Positions 27,820 to 35,941 of a stretch of 41,976 nucleotides of DNA are shown piece after piece. Under the pieces are notes generated by a model. The model did not search any database. It saw only the letters and a list, made by a program, of their open reading frames with translations, and was not told the DNA's origin. The position numbers and the translations under genes are program-made. Each line of letters starts with the position of its first letter. The first letter of the stretch is position 1. Origin of the DNA: a virus. Where the stretch lies: IMG/VR virus record IMGVR_UViG_3300015206_000036, positions 1 to 41,976 of that record, one strand, 5' to 3'.

Positions 27820-28221
27820 CTACCTTAGTTCCTTGACAAGAGCGACCAGGAAGCCTGCTGCCGCGACGAATAATACCAGCCAATTGCGCGTTGATTCCCA
27901 GCGCTTCACGCGCGCGGCCTCGATGTCGACTCCCATCTGCTTCAAGCTGCCCTTCGATGCTTTGCGATTGACCGACTGAACGACGAGCGCGAGCGTCTTG
28001 CGCAGCTTCTGACACTCGTTCGCGAGCTGCTCGTTGATCTCCATCTGATCGCGTCGAAATTGAAGTTCAGTGCCCCCCGTTCGCTTGTAGGCCAGCATGC
28101 CGTTACGCGTCGATTCTAGGTCAGCGCTGATCGTCTCGTCGAAGTCTTGCAGCGCCTCGTCAAAATCTTCGGGGTTTTCCTGTAAGACTGGCTCGACGCG
28201 CGGAAAGCGCAGATGCGTCAC
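27820..28221 (-). CDS. Tail-anchored membrane protein of the lysis cassette
   Basis: A 133-residue protein from ATG 28221, in an ATGA overlap with the holin-like gene. The N-terminal 110 residues are helical and charged (NPEDFDEALQDFDETISADL, then INEQLANECQKLRKTLALVV). A C-terminal membrane helix (NWLVLFVAAAGFLVALV) ends the protein. Like its neighbour it is a one-pass protein of the lysis region, with the opposite anchor position, so the two could work as a pair. Confidence 0.65.
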   Translation of the reverse strand: MTHLRFPRVEPVLQENPEDFDEALQDFDETISADLESTRNGMLAYKRTGGTELQFRRDQMEINEQLANECQKLRKTLALVVQSVNRKASKGSLKQMGVDIEAARVKRWESTRNWLVLFVAAAGFLVALVKELR

Positions 28222-28538
28222 GACGTACTCACGGCCACGCTGGCACTAACATTTGATGGCTCGTCTTCGCCGCGGCGTTTACCGACGTCCCAATCGCGAC
28301 CGCCATCGGTGTACACCTTGAAGATAAAACCGCCAGCGCCAACGAGGGTCGGGAACATCACCGAGACGAATGCTGTGACTTGCGTCGTTCGCTCGGCGGC
28401 TGGCAGATGCGCGTACCAGACGATGATGTACACACTCGCCCAGATCAACAAAGCAAGAAACGCAAACAGAGCAATGCGGGGCACGACGCGCCACGAGTCG
28501 AATACCTCAGCGCCGTCGATCCATTGAGACTTCGTCAT
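28218..28538 (-). CDS. Putative holin with two membrane helices
   Basis: A 106-residue protein. After SQWIDGAEVFDSWRVVPR come two hydrophobic helices, IALFAFLALLIWASVYIIVW (about residues 22-41) and TQVTAFVSVMFPTLVGAGGF (about 53-72), then a basic/acidic tail. Two helices between the muralytic enzyme gene and the spanins make it the best holin candidate: it would open the inner membrane to release the enzyme. The family is inferred from topology and place. ATGA overlaps on both sides. Confidence 0.7.
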   Translation of the reverse strand: MTKSQWIDGAEVFDSWRVVPRIALFAFLALLIWASVYIIVWYAHLPAAERTTQVTAFVSVMFPTLVGAGGFIFKVYTDGGRDWDVGKRRGEDEPSNVSASVAVSTS

Positions 28539-29017
28539 GCAAGCAGCTGCCCGCCAGCGACTTCGAACTCATCGATCAGCTCTTCGAGTCGACGCTGCGG
28601 CTGACCGCTATCGCCACCAGGCAAGCTCGCCCACGTCGAGCAGAGCAGCGTGCATGCGCGGCTGATGTCGCCGTCGTTGACGAAGCTGAGCGCGCCGTGA
28701 CTCTTGATGATCGCGAGACAGGCGTCGTCCTGCGCTTGCGCGTTGAACGAATTCAGCGAGAGCTTGTGCTTCCAGACCGCCCACGTCGAATGCGTCATCT
28801 GATACGCACCCGCTGCAGTCGACAGCTGACCGGCATATTTGCCGACCGTGATGATCTCGCCCTTCCATTCTCCGGTGAACCAGGGGTGGTCGGACAGATC
28901 GACGATCGTGTGCGTGTAGCCGTAGACGACTCGATAGGGATCGGCCGCGATCGCGCTGCCCTCGCTCTTTCGCAGCGTCGCGAGAAACGCGTTCTGATTG
29001 AGAACGGGGTCAGACAT
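28535..29017 (-). CDS. Muralytic enzyme, lambda R-like lytic transglycosylase
   Basis: A 160-residue endolysin. The pattern FLATLRKSEGSAIAADPYRV (with the catalytic Glu in SEG), then VVYGYTHTIVDLSDHPWFTG, then LSTAAGAYQMTHSTWAVWKH matches the lambda R/GH104 group, where STAAGxYQ is highly conserved. There is no signal peptide, so export depends on a holin. It cuts the MurNAc-GlcNAc bond. Start ATG 29017 overlaps the preceding small gene by eight bases. Confidence 0.9.
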   Translation of the reverse strand: MSDPVLNQNAFLATLRKSEGSAIAADPYRVVYGYTHTIVDLSDHPWFTGEWKGEIITVGKYAGQLSTAAGAYQMTHSTWAVWKHKLSLNSFNAQAQDDACLAIIKSHGALSFVNDGDISRACTLLCSTWASLPGGDSGQPQRRLEELIDEFEVAGGQLLA

Positions 29018-29177
29018 GCTTCGCGATGACGACGATCAAGATCAGCGCGAGCACGCCGCCAGCGATCAAAATCTGTTTGCGATAGCGAGACCAGATCGAG
29101 GTGACTTCAGTCTTCGCGGCGCCGACGATGCGGGTCTCGTCTGCTTTGACGTCTTTCTTGAGTTCGGAAATATCCAT
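29010..29177 (-). CDS. Small membrane protein before the endolysin gene
   Basis: A 55-residue protein from ATG 29177 with GGAG seven bases upstream. A charged N-terminal helix (MDISELKKDVKADETRIVGA) leads to one membrane helix (ILIAGGVLALILIVVIA) and a short KHV tail. It is the first gene after the tail fiber and may be part of the holin system or a small lysis regulator. Confidence 0.65.
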   Translation of the reverse strand: MDISELKKDVKADETRIVGAAKTEVTSIWSRYRKQILIAGGVLALILIVVIAKHV

Positions 29178-29217
29178 TGAGCGCTCCGGTGGGTTTTGAA
29201 GGAGCGCTGATGGTGCG

Positions 29218-29246
29218 CGGCGTCGCTCAAAAGCGCAGCGACGCCG
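29218..29246 (-). terminator. Perfect 10-base hairpin between fiber and lysis genes
   Basis: CGGCGTCGCT (29218-29227) and AGCGACGCCG (29237-29246) are perfectly inverted around a 9-base loop. There is no T-run on the minus strand after it, so a rho-dependent stop or a pause/processing site is as likely as a true terminator. Confidence 0.45.
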
Positions 29247-29283
29247 GTCACGGATGATGATCAGTTAATGCGTGCGCTGCGTC

Positions 29284-30609
29284 TCAGCCGACATACCACG
29301 CCGAGTGACCGCCGTCGTAATAGACGGGGATCCGCACCGAACCGCCGCCGGTGAGCGCAGAGCCGAATGTCGGGGATGAGGCGTCCGTCACGACAGCGCG
29401 CTGACCATCGTATGGAACGCCAGGCAGGGCGGACGTGAGACACGCGAGCGGGTTGGTGCGCAGCGTCGCAAGCCCCGGCGTTCCGCCACCCGCAGTGAAC
29501 GGCGCGGTCGGCGGCGTGAAGTTCGATGTGTACGCAGCTGTCGCTCGATGAATGCGCACTTCGTCGATGAAGCCGCTCAGCTCTTGACCTGGGAACCCCC
29601 CGCCGATCTGAATCTCGCTGATCGCGCTGAAGCTCGTCGTGTCGGCGACCGGTGATCCGCCCACGCCATCGAGATACATCGTCACATTGCCCGAATGACG
29701 AACGCAGGCGATGTGATGCCACGTGTTGACGACGATCGTGCCGCTCGACGCTGCGCCGCTGAATGCTGAGCCGTTGCTCTTGAAGTGATCGCCGACGTTG
29801 GTGTAGCAGATCGCGTAATTGCCGGATAAGTACGTGCCGATCGTAAAGCACAGATTGAACATGTGACCGCCATCGACGTAGACCCACATCTCGATCGTGA
29901 AGTCGCCGCTTCCGAGATCGAGCGCGCCACCCAGCGTGACAGGCGCGGTCAGATATGCGCCGCCAGTGCCAGCCAGCGCGCCACTGCCGAACATCACATT
30001 GCTCGTCTCGATCGCCGCGCCGTTGACCGGCGTGATCGTCACGCCGTTGACCGAGCTATCGGTGAAGGTCGTGCTGCCCGAGCTTCCATCCATGTGCAAG
30101 AGCAGGGACGAGCCCGGCGACGGCACGACTTGACCGTCGATCACTTCGATGATGTCGACCGAGCCGACTGAACTCACGCCGTCTGTGAGCGTCAGCGAGC
30201 CACCGCCGCCACCACCACCGCCCGAGATCGTGACGACAGCGGTCGAATCGGTCTCTGCGCTCACGACAGCGCCGCTGATCACGAGCGTCAGCACATCCGT
30301 GACCGTCGTCGTGCCGTCAGTGACTTCGAGTGAACTTCCGCCTCCGCCGCTTCCACCACCGCCACCAGTGAACGTGAGCAATGCAACGCCATCGGTTTGC
30401 GGCTCTACCGTCGCTCCCAAGATGTGCAGCTCGCGAACGAAAAACGCGTCGCCGGCGGGGCTGTCGCCGATCTGCTTGACCGTGATAGAGCCCTGAGCCG
30501 TCAGCGCCTCGTCGATCGAATCCATGTTCGTGTTGAACTTGATCTCAGGCTGACTCTGCGAAGGGTCGAGATACAGAAGCCCGAAATTTCTCGTTCCAGA
30601 TGTGCTCAT
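29284..30609 (-). CDS. Tail fiber/tip protein with lectin-like (LamG) domain
   Basis: A 441-residue fiber. Residues 1-80 attach to the tail (NFGLLYLDPSQSQPEIKFNT; typical fiber opening). They are followed by two Gly-rich linkers (about 82-92 and 131-138) around a short TDGTTTVTD repeat block. A concanavalin A-like/LamG domain spans about residues 165-375: SSLLLHMDGSSGSTTFTDSS, GDFTIEMWVYVDGGHM, WHHIACVRHSGNVTMYLDGV and GFIDEVRIHRATAAY. The last 60 residues (YDGQRAVVTDASSPTFGSAL and closing HSAWYVG) form a cap. It probably binds host surface sugar. ATGA overlap with the tip gene. Confidence 0.88.
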   Translation of the reverse strand: MSTSGTRNFGLLYLDPSQSQPEIKFNTNMDSIDEALTAQGSITVKQIGDSPAGDAFFVRELHILGATVEPQTDGVALLTFTGGGGGSGGGGSSLEVTDGTTTVTDVLTLVISGAVVSAETDSTAVVTISGGGGGGGGSLTLTDGVSSVGSVDIIEVIDGQVVPSPGSSLLLHMDGSSGSTTFTDSSVNGVTITPVNGAAIETSNVMFGSGALAGTGGAYLTAPVTLGGALDLGSGDFTIEMWVYVDGGHMFNLCFTIGTYLSGNYAICYTNVGDHFKSNGSAFSGAASSGTIVVNTWHHIACVRHSGNVTMYLDGVGGSPVADTTSFSAISEIQIGGGFPGQELSGFIDEVRIHRATAAYTSNFTPPTAPFTAGGGTPGLATLRTNPLACLTSALPGVPYDGQRAVVTDASSPTFGSALTGGGSVRIPVYYDGGHSAWYVG

Positions 30610-33600
30610 GTAGAAACCTCAAGCGTAGTGATCAAGGGCGTGCCGCGCCCGATTGTAGGCGACATCTGATAGATCGCAACGCGAAACGACATCAGCGCGC
30701 CGCTGCCGAAATCCGCGACTTGATCTGCGTGCGTGTAGTACACGTTGATCATCGTCGTCGTCAAAGTTCGCAGCACGCCATGCGGTGATGCCGTGTCGAT
30801 GATGTCGATCTGAAAAGTCAGCGGAGGGTCTGACAGCGGAATGTCGACGCCGCTCATCAGCGTGCGACCAAAGCGATCGCGACGCACCCAGCTGATCAAA
30901 ATATCGCCGTCTGTCAAGCGCTCAGCGATCGCATCGACGGGGCTGAATGGCAGCAGTGCGACTGCGTGACCGATGAAGGTTTGATCGACGCCTGTCAAGT
31001 ATTCATTGCCGATCGAGACCGCTTTGTAAATGCGCGAAGCGCCGATCTCTGCAGTGTTCAACGGGATGCGATTCAGATCGCCTCCCGAGACGAGCACGAA
31101 CGTGTCTCCGGCTTCGCTCGTGCCCAGAACATGCTCGGTTCCGCGACGCCCGCGCAGTAGTCGAGTGAGCTTCCAACGCAGCGGAGAGATCAGCTCTGCG
31201 TTGCAGAACTGAATAATCTCCCATCGACCGTCCATGCCCATTGCGGCCGCATTCGCCCCGGCCATCACTGCATCGTCGCTGCGACTCTCGAACGTGAACG
31301 CTGCGCTGTCGGTCTCGACGATGATTTCAGTCTCGTCGTCGAAATCAAAATACTGACTCGCAGCGACCGGCGCGTAGAGCTTGCCGAGCGCAGCTTCGAC
31401 GGTCAGCGCAAATTGCGCCGTGAATGTCGCACCGCCATCGATCGACTTGTAGATGCTGCAGCCGGTCCATGTGTTGCCAGCTCCGGTCACGTCGCGCTGC
31501 GCAGCGATGTAGAAACCGGGGTCAGCGTCGCTGTCTTGTAGCGCCGGTATGTCGAGCAGCTCGAAGCGCGTCGGGTATATTACAGGAATGATCGGCGGCT
31601 TGAACGGATTTGGCGGCGCGATCGCGTTCGAGATGTAGCTCGCTGATGCATCATCGACCGCTGTGAAGGTGCGCAGCACGCCGTTCGCGTTCGTCTCTTT
31701 CGTGAGCAGCACGCGCTTGTAGAAATTCTCGACCGGTATCGCGATCGCATCTCCGCACTCAAGCGCCGACCACGATTGATCGACCGCGATCGTGTAATTG
31801 TTTCGCTGTGCCCATTGAGTCGCCCAGAGAATGTTTGCTGCGTTCAGCGCCTGCGTATCGTGCAGGGCATACGGCAGCGACACATCGGTGTCATCGACCG
31901 CGAGCGTCGTCAGTCGAAACTGCGAATCCTGCTCGCTGTCTTGATAGTCGCGTTGCGTCGCGATGTAGTGCACGCGCACCTGTCGCGGCAGTTCGGTGTC
32001 CATAGTGCGCGATATTTGAACGCTGGCCGGTGGCGCTGCGCCTCCCTGCGATACATCGTATGCGCCGATGTCGTCAGTCGTGAGCGTCGCAGCGATCGCT
32101 TTGCCACGCGATTGAAAGCGCAGCAGCTCGCCGCTCTCGACGGCGTCGTAATACGCGATCGATCGAAGCGGTTGAATGATCGACGCGCCGCTGCAGAGCG
32201 TGCTGATCTGATAACCATCGACGAAAATCTCTTCCATGTCCGTGACGTCGATCGACATCAGCCCCGCGCGCTGACAGATCTTTGAAATGATCTCAGCGAC
32301 CGAGACCTGCGAGCCGGTGCCTTCGCACGTCGTCACATCGATCGTGTAAGCGAAGCTCTGCGGCGTCGGGTAGTTGCGACTCGGATCGCCACTGCCAGGG
32401 GTTTCGTATGTCAGACCTGGGGCCATTTTCCCAGCAGCGACAGCGGCTTCATACGCCGCAGTCCAAAACGCTTCCGTGTTCGCGGGGTCGGTGCTGATCA
32501 AGCACGGATTCAACGGATAGCGAACGATCGTTCCGCCGTGAGTGCCGCCGCTGATCGCCGTGCTCTGCATCACGATGAAGGTGTGCGTCGTGTCGAGAGT
32601 CCACCCGCTGGTCTGAATGTATTGACCGGTCTCGCTGATGCAGTAGCCCTCAATCGGCGCGGGCGGCAGTAGATAGCAAGGATTTGGCGGCGCGCTCGGG
32701 AAGCGATTCACGACGATGCCGTCGTCGCCGATGCTAGTGACATCAACGCGATCGCCGTCAGGTGTCTGCACCCACACGCCGTGCAGCGTGAAGCCGTCGG
32801 GGCCTTGCGCGCCGATCCAATAGCCATCGGGGTTCGCGAGAATCCACGCGTTCTCATCTGCGAGGCGAAGAATTCCGAAGTTGGTCGTGATCGGCTTGAT
32901 CCGGTTGTAATACATGATCACTTGCTGAAGATCTTGATACGCCGGAAAAGCGGTGCCGTTCCAAAAGCTGGGGTCAACGTAGGGCGAGAACGGGCCCGAT
33001 CCTCCACTAGGAGACCATCCGAACAATTGATCGTAGCCAGCTGCGTGACCGGGAGGTGTCGGGTTGTAAGTCGGCCCATCAGCGAGCGCAGCTTCGAGAC
33101 TCGTTCGAAAGGGGCCTGTTCCGCCACCCTCAAGACCAACATACGCGTAGTCCATCGTGTTCAGCGGATTGCGCGGATCGAAGACGCCAGGGCCTGGCGA
33201 ATTCCAAGGGTAGATCACTTCGTTCTGAACGAGCGGCTCAGTCGTGCACTCGCCGACGCCAGCAGTGGCGCACTCGAATTGAAAGTTCGGATGTCGCAAG
33301 CCTTGAGCGACAGTCAGCAATCGATTCGGGTAGACCACATACGCGAGACCGCGATAGCCGCCTACGTTGCCAACGCCCTCGATCGATTCGAGCGTCGGAT
33401 CAGGCAGCTGCGTCTCGTTGCCGATGTAGAGCGTGAACGTCAGTCGATAGTTCGAGCTGACGATCTGTCGATTCGCGAACTCGTCATCCGTCTCAGCGAT
33501 CTGACCGGTCTGCGTATTCGCCTGCAGCTGCGGTCTGATGTCGTACACGAGCGCGCCGTTTTCCCAGATGCGCAAGATGTTGCCGATCGCGTCATCGAGA

Positions 33601-33944
33601 TCGATCACGCTCTCGCAAAGCCCTACCGCGATCGTCTGATTGTAGTTGTAGAGCTTTTGCTCGGGGCCGCTCTTGCCGCCCTGCTCTGTCGTCGACTGAA
33701 TGATCGGCCCTGCGTAAATGAACGTTCCGCTGACGCTCGCTGTGCCGAAGATGATCGGCACTGGTTCGCCGAGCGTTGCTGTCGTCGTGCGATTGTCAGT
33801 GATCTGCGGGCCATCAGGCAGCTGGGTCGGAAAGAGCGCAGCGCCCGCGAGCGAGCCGAGCGCCAGGCCCAGCTCGGGGTTGCCGAAGTACGCGCCGACG
33901 ACGGTGCCGACAATCGTGAGTACTGCTTGACCGACGTTACTGAT
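30606..33944 (-). CDS. Tail tip/hub protein (GTA-like host-interaction protein), probable ATC start
   Basis: A protein of about 1112 residues that closes the tail and contacts the host. The N-terminus, if read from ATC 33944, has SNVGQAVLTIVGTVVGAYFG, a Gly-rich stretch and FPTQLPDGPQITDNRTTTAT, then VPIIFGTASVSGTFIYAG; this is the usual start of such proteins. No ATG, GTG or TTG lies before GTG 33761, which would cut off 61 residues. GGTGAT just upstream of the ATC is a good ribosome site. The middle contains insertion-like loops rich in Gly/Pro, then a phage hub core with MSIDVTDMEEIFVDGYQIS and LPRQVRVHYIATQRDYQDSE. It follows NlpC/P60 as in gene transfer agents. Confidence 0.88.
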   Translation of the reverse strand: MSNVGQAVLTIVGTVVGAYFGNPELGLALGSLAGAALFPTQLPDGPQITDNRTTTATLGEPVPIIFGTASVSGTFIYAGPIIQSTTEQGGKSGPEQKLYNYNQTIAVGLCESVIDLDDAIGNILRIWENGALVYDIRPQLQANTQTGQIAETDDEFANRQIVSSNYRLTFTLYIGNETQLPDPTLESIEGVGNVGGYRGLAYVVYPNRLLTVAQGLRHPNFQFECATAGVGECTTEPLVQNEVIYPWNSPGPGVFDPRNPLNTMDYAYVGLEGGGTGPFRTSLEAALADGPTYNPTPPGHAAGYDQLFGWSPSGGSGPFSPYVDPSFWNGTAFPAYQDLQQVIMYYNRIKPITTNFGILRLADENAWILANPDGYWIGAQGPDGFTLHGVWVQTPDGDRVDVTSIGDDGIVVNRFPSAPPNPCYLLPPAPIEGYCISETGQYIQTSGWTLDTTHTFIVMQSTAISGGTHGGTIVRYPLNPCLISTDPANTEAFWTAAYEAAVAAGKMAPGLTYETPGSGDPSRNYPTPQSFAYTIDVTTCEGTGSQVSVAEIISKICQRAGLMSIDVTDMEEIFVDGYQISTLCSGASIIQPLRSIAYYDAVESGELLRFQSRGKAIAATLTTDDIGAYDVSQGGAAPPASVQISRTMDTELPRQVRVHYIATQRDYQDSEQDSQFRLTTLAVDDTDVSLPYALHDTQALNAANILWATQWAQRNNYTIAVDQSWSALECGDAIAIPVENFYKRVLLTKETNANGVLRTFTAVDDASASYISNAIAPPNPFKPPIIPVIYPTRFELLDIPALQDSDADPGFYIAAQRDVTGAGNTWTGCSIYKSIDGGATFTAQFALTVEAALGKLYAPVAASQYFDFDDETEIIVETDSAAFTFESRSDDAVMAGANAAAMGMDGRWEIIQFCNAELISPLRWKLTRLLRGRRGTEHVLGTSEAGDTFVLVSGGDLNRIPLNTAEIGASRIYKAVSIGNEYLTGVDQTFIGHAVALLPFSPVDAIAERLTDGDILISWVRRDRFGRTLMSGVDIPLSDPPLTFQIDIIDTASPHGVLRTLTTTMINVYYTHADQVADFGSGALMSFRVAIYQMSPTIGRGTPLITTLEVST

Positions 33945-34359
33945 ACATCACCCCAGGCAGCGCCCAGATCGATCGCGTTCGAGCGACCCACGGTGCTTGA
34001 TACTGACACTCGACGACTTTGCCGCGAGCCGTCATGCCGTCACAGTGAATAATCGTCGAGCCGGTGAAGATGCCCGCATGGCTCGGAAATTTTTGCAGCG
34101 GCCATTGAAACGTGAGCAGCGCTGCACTCTCGATCTTGATCTCGCGCGTCAGCTCTTGCAGACCCTTCATCAGAATCGGCGTCGGCGTTCGCGAGTACGC
34201 GCGCGGCAGATAGTCGATGAACGTCGTCGAGCCCAGCTCTTCGAGACACGCCGCGATGAAGCCCAAGCAATCGGCGCCGTATCGCGATCGACCTTGATGC
34301 AAGAAAGGCACGCCGACCCAGCTGCGCGCGTTCTCGATCAGATCATCCGCGCTGATCAT
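33937..34359 (-). CDS. NlpC/P60 tail peptidase
   Basis: A 140-residue cysteine peptidase. The catalytic Cys is in GADCLGFIAACLEEL (about residue 31), the His in KFPSHAGIFTG (about 93), and a third polar residue in STIIHCDG. These are the Cys-His-His/polar set of NlpC/P60 enzymes, which cut peptidoglycan stem peptides. In the GTA-like tail order it stands between DUF2163 and the tip protein and helps the tail pass the cell wall. ATG 34359, ATGA overlap. Confidence 0.92.
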   Translation of the reverse strand: MISADDLIENARSWVGVPFLHQGRSRYGADCLGFIAACLEELGSTTFIDYLPRAYSRTPTPILMKGLQELTREIKIESAALLTFQWPLQKFPSHAGIFTGSTIIHCDGMTARGKVVECQYQAPWVARTRSIWALPGVMYQ

Positions 34360-35303
34360 TGCAACGCCGTGGGCGCGGTCGGCCCTGCTGTGATCGCCAT
34401 GATGCCGGGTATGAAGCGACCGAACGATCGATTGTTGTTCACGTTGTTATAAATATCGCGACACGTCTCGAAGGTGCGATCGCAGCCTGCGAAGAGCGAG
34501 AATTCATCGTTAAGATCGATCGGATTCGGAAACGGCTCCCACATCTGCACCACGCCGTCATTCAAGAAGGGGTCGACTTTCACTTCGCGAAAGAAGCCTG
34601 CATTCGCGCCGCTCGTGAACGTGAGCACGCCACCCACGAACTGCGCAGAGAAGTCCGGCGCAGACGCGAAGCCGACCGGAAACTGCGTCGGCTCGATCGC
34701 AGAGCCGGTCGTGACGTGACCTGTGATCGTGTAGAACGCAGCGCTCAGCTTGCAGCGATGATCGCAGAACTTCACGACGTTGCACTGAGGCGAGAACGTG
34801 CGAATGATCGTCTGCGCGAGCGGCTGAGTGAGGCCGCGCAATTCAGTCGTGTACTTGCCGTCGCTGTCGCGCTTGATCTCGCCGAGCGTTCCGACCTTCG
34901 CGATGAAGTAGCCGTGCGATGGCGCTTGCCAATTGCAGATCAAGATCGTGACCGGCGCGAGATCGAGCAGACCGCTCTCGATCGACGCTGCGTTCACATC
35001 GATCACGGTCGCCGCGATCGGCGAATCATTCGTATTGTCAGGAAATGCCCCGACCACTTCGGTGTTGTCGACTGACAGATCGCTCGCGCTCACGACGTCT
35101 TGAATCGTGATGTTCGCGATCGCTTTGTAGGTGCCAGCGTACTTGTCGACCGGCGAGCTGCCGGTCGTGGGGATCGTGATGTCGAGATCGTGCTCGGTGC
35201 CGCGAATCATGACGCCGTTCGCTTGCTCGATCGTCCAACAAAAAGCGAGCGTGGTGCAGTCAGCTTTCAGATCTGCAAGCAGCGCGTCAGGGATCGACTT
35301 CAT
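34356..35303 (-). CDS. DUF2163 minor tail protein (TIGR02218-like)
   Basis: A 315-residue minor tail protein. The start is ATG 35303, in an ATGA overlap with the DUF2460 gene; the longer open frame before it is a shadow of that gene. Features are LKADCTTLAFCWTIEQANGV and the duplicated beta domain with VTILICNWQAPSHGYFIAKV. The C-terminal signature is LFAGCDRTFETCRDIYNNVN, followed by RSFGRFIPG, which marks the family well. It corresponds to gp13 of gene transfer agents and sits in the tail tip baseplate. Confidence 0.92.
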   Translation of the reverse strand: MKSIPDALLADLKADCTTLAFCWTIEQANGVMIRGTEHDLDITIPTTGSSPVDKYAGTYKAIANITIQDVVSASDLSVDNTEVVGAFPDNTNDSPIAATVIDVNAASIESGLLDLAPVTILICNWQAPSHGYFIAKVGTLGEIKRDSDGKYTTELRGLTQPLAQTIIRTFSPQCNVVKFCDHRCKLSAAFYTITGHVTTGSAIEPTQFPVGFASAPDFSAQFVGGVLTFTSGANAGFFREVKVDPFLNDGVVQMWEPFPNPIDLNDEFSLFAGCDRTFETCRDIYNNVNNNRSFGRFIPGIMAITAGPTAPTALQ

Positions 35304-35941
35304 GCGAGCGGCTGTCGCAGCTCGGTCAGCTGAATCGTCGCGTTCTGAATTTTGTAGTCGCTGATCGCGGGGTTGAACTGACCGTCGAAGCGCACCCACA
35401 CATAAAACTCGCCGCCCCAAAAAGACGGCACGCCGCTGAAGCCTCCGTTCGGTACGAGCACGCCGGTCGACTCGTCGAGCGTGTAAGTCGATTCGTCCTG
35501 CAGCTCGCCGCTGCCGTTCGCGATCTCGATGGTGTCGCCCTTCGGTCGCTGAATCTCGCGCTCTTGCGTGATGCTGCCGATGACGTACTGCTTGACGAGC
35601 TGATAGCGAGGCGGCGAATCGGTGGTCGGCACGATCGGCATGTCGAGATAGCTCGGGTTGACGCTCAAGCGCGATGACTTGAAGTCGATCTGATCTTCGA
35701 AGCGAAACGCTGTCGACATGCCGCCCATCGCGTGCCAGAAATACAGCACGTCCTCGATGTCTGACTGCGAGCGATTGCCGAGCGGCACAGCGGTGTACTT
35801 CGACAAGGGCCTGGACCACACGCGCTGACGACGCTCGAAGCCGCCCTCGCGTGCTGTGATCTTCACCAGATAGTTTGGCTCTGCGGTGAAGCCGAACGTC
35901 GAACACGTTGGGAATATCGGCGATGTGTCTTCAGTGATCAT
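35300..35941 (-). CDS. DUF2460 distal tail protein (TIGR02217-like)
   Basis: A 213-residue protein from ATG 35941, in an ATGA overlap with the tape measure gene. It contains GFERRQRVWSRPLSKYTAVP, then DIEDVLYFWHAMGGMSTAFR with the FRFEDQIDF segment, and later RPKGDTIEIANG and the TGVLVPNGG segment. This matches the DUF2460 family, the gp12 (distal tail) ring protein of gene transfer agent tails. Confidence 0.9.
   Translation of the reverse strand: MITEDTSPIFPTCSTFGFTAEPNYLVKITAREGGFERRQRVWSRPLSKYTAVPLGNRSQSDIEDVLYFWHAMGGMSTAFRFEDQIDFKSSRLSVNPSYLDMPIVPTTDSPPRYQLVKQYVIGSITQEREIQRPKGDTIEIANGSGELQDESTYTLDESTGVLVPNGGFSGVPSFWGGEFYVWVRFDGQFNPAISDYKIQNATIQLTELRQPLA

Noticed and set aside
30149-30496. 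A proline-run protein on the plus strand opposite the fiber
   Set aside because: The Pro runs are just the complement of the Gly-linker codons in the fiber gene.
32781-34052. A 423-codon plus-strand open frame antisense to the tip and NlpC/P60 genes
   Set aside because: It crosses the boundary of two supported minus-strand genes and has shadow composition (Arg, Ala, Asp, Val).
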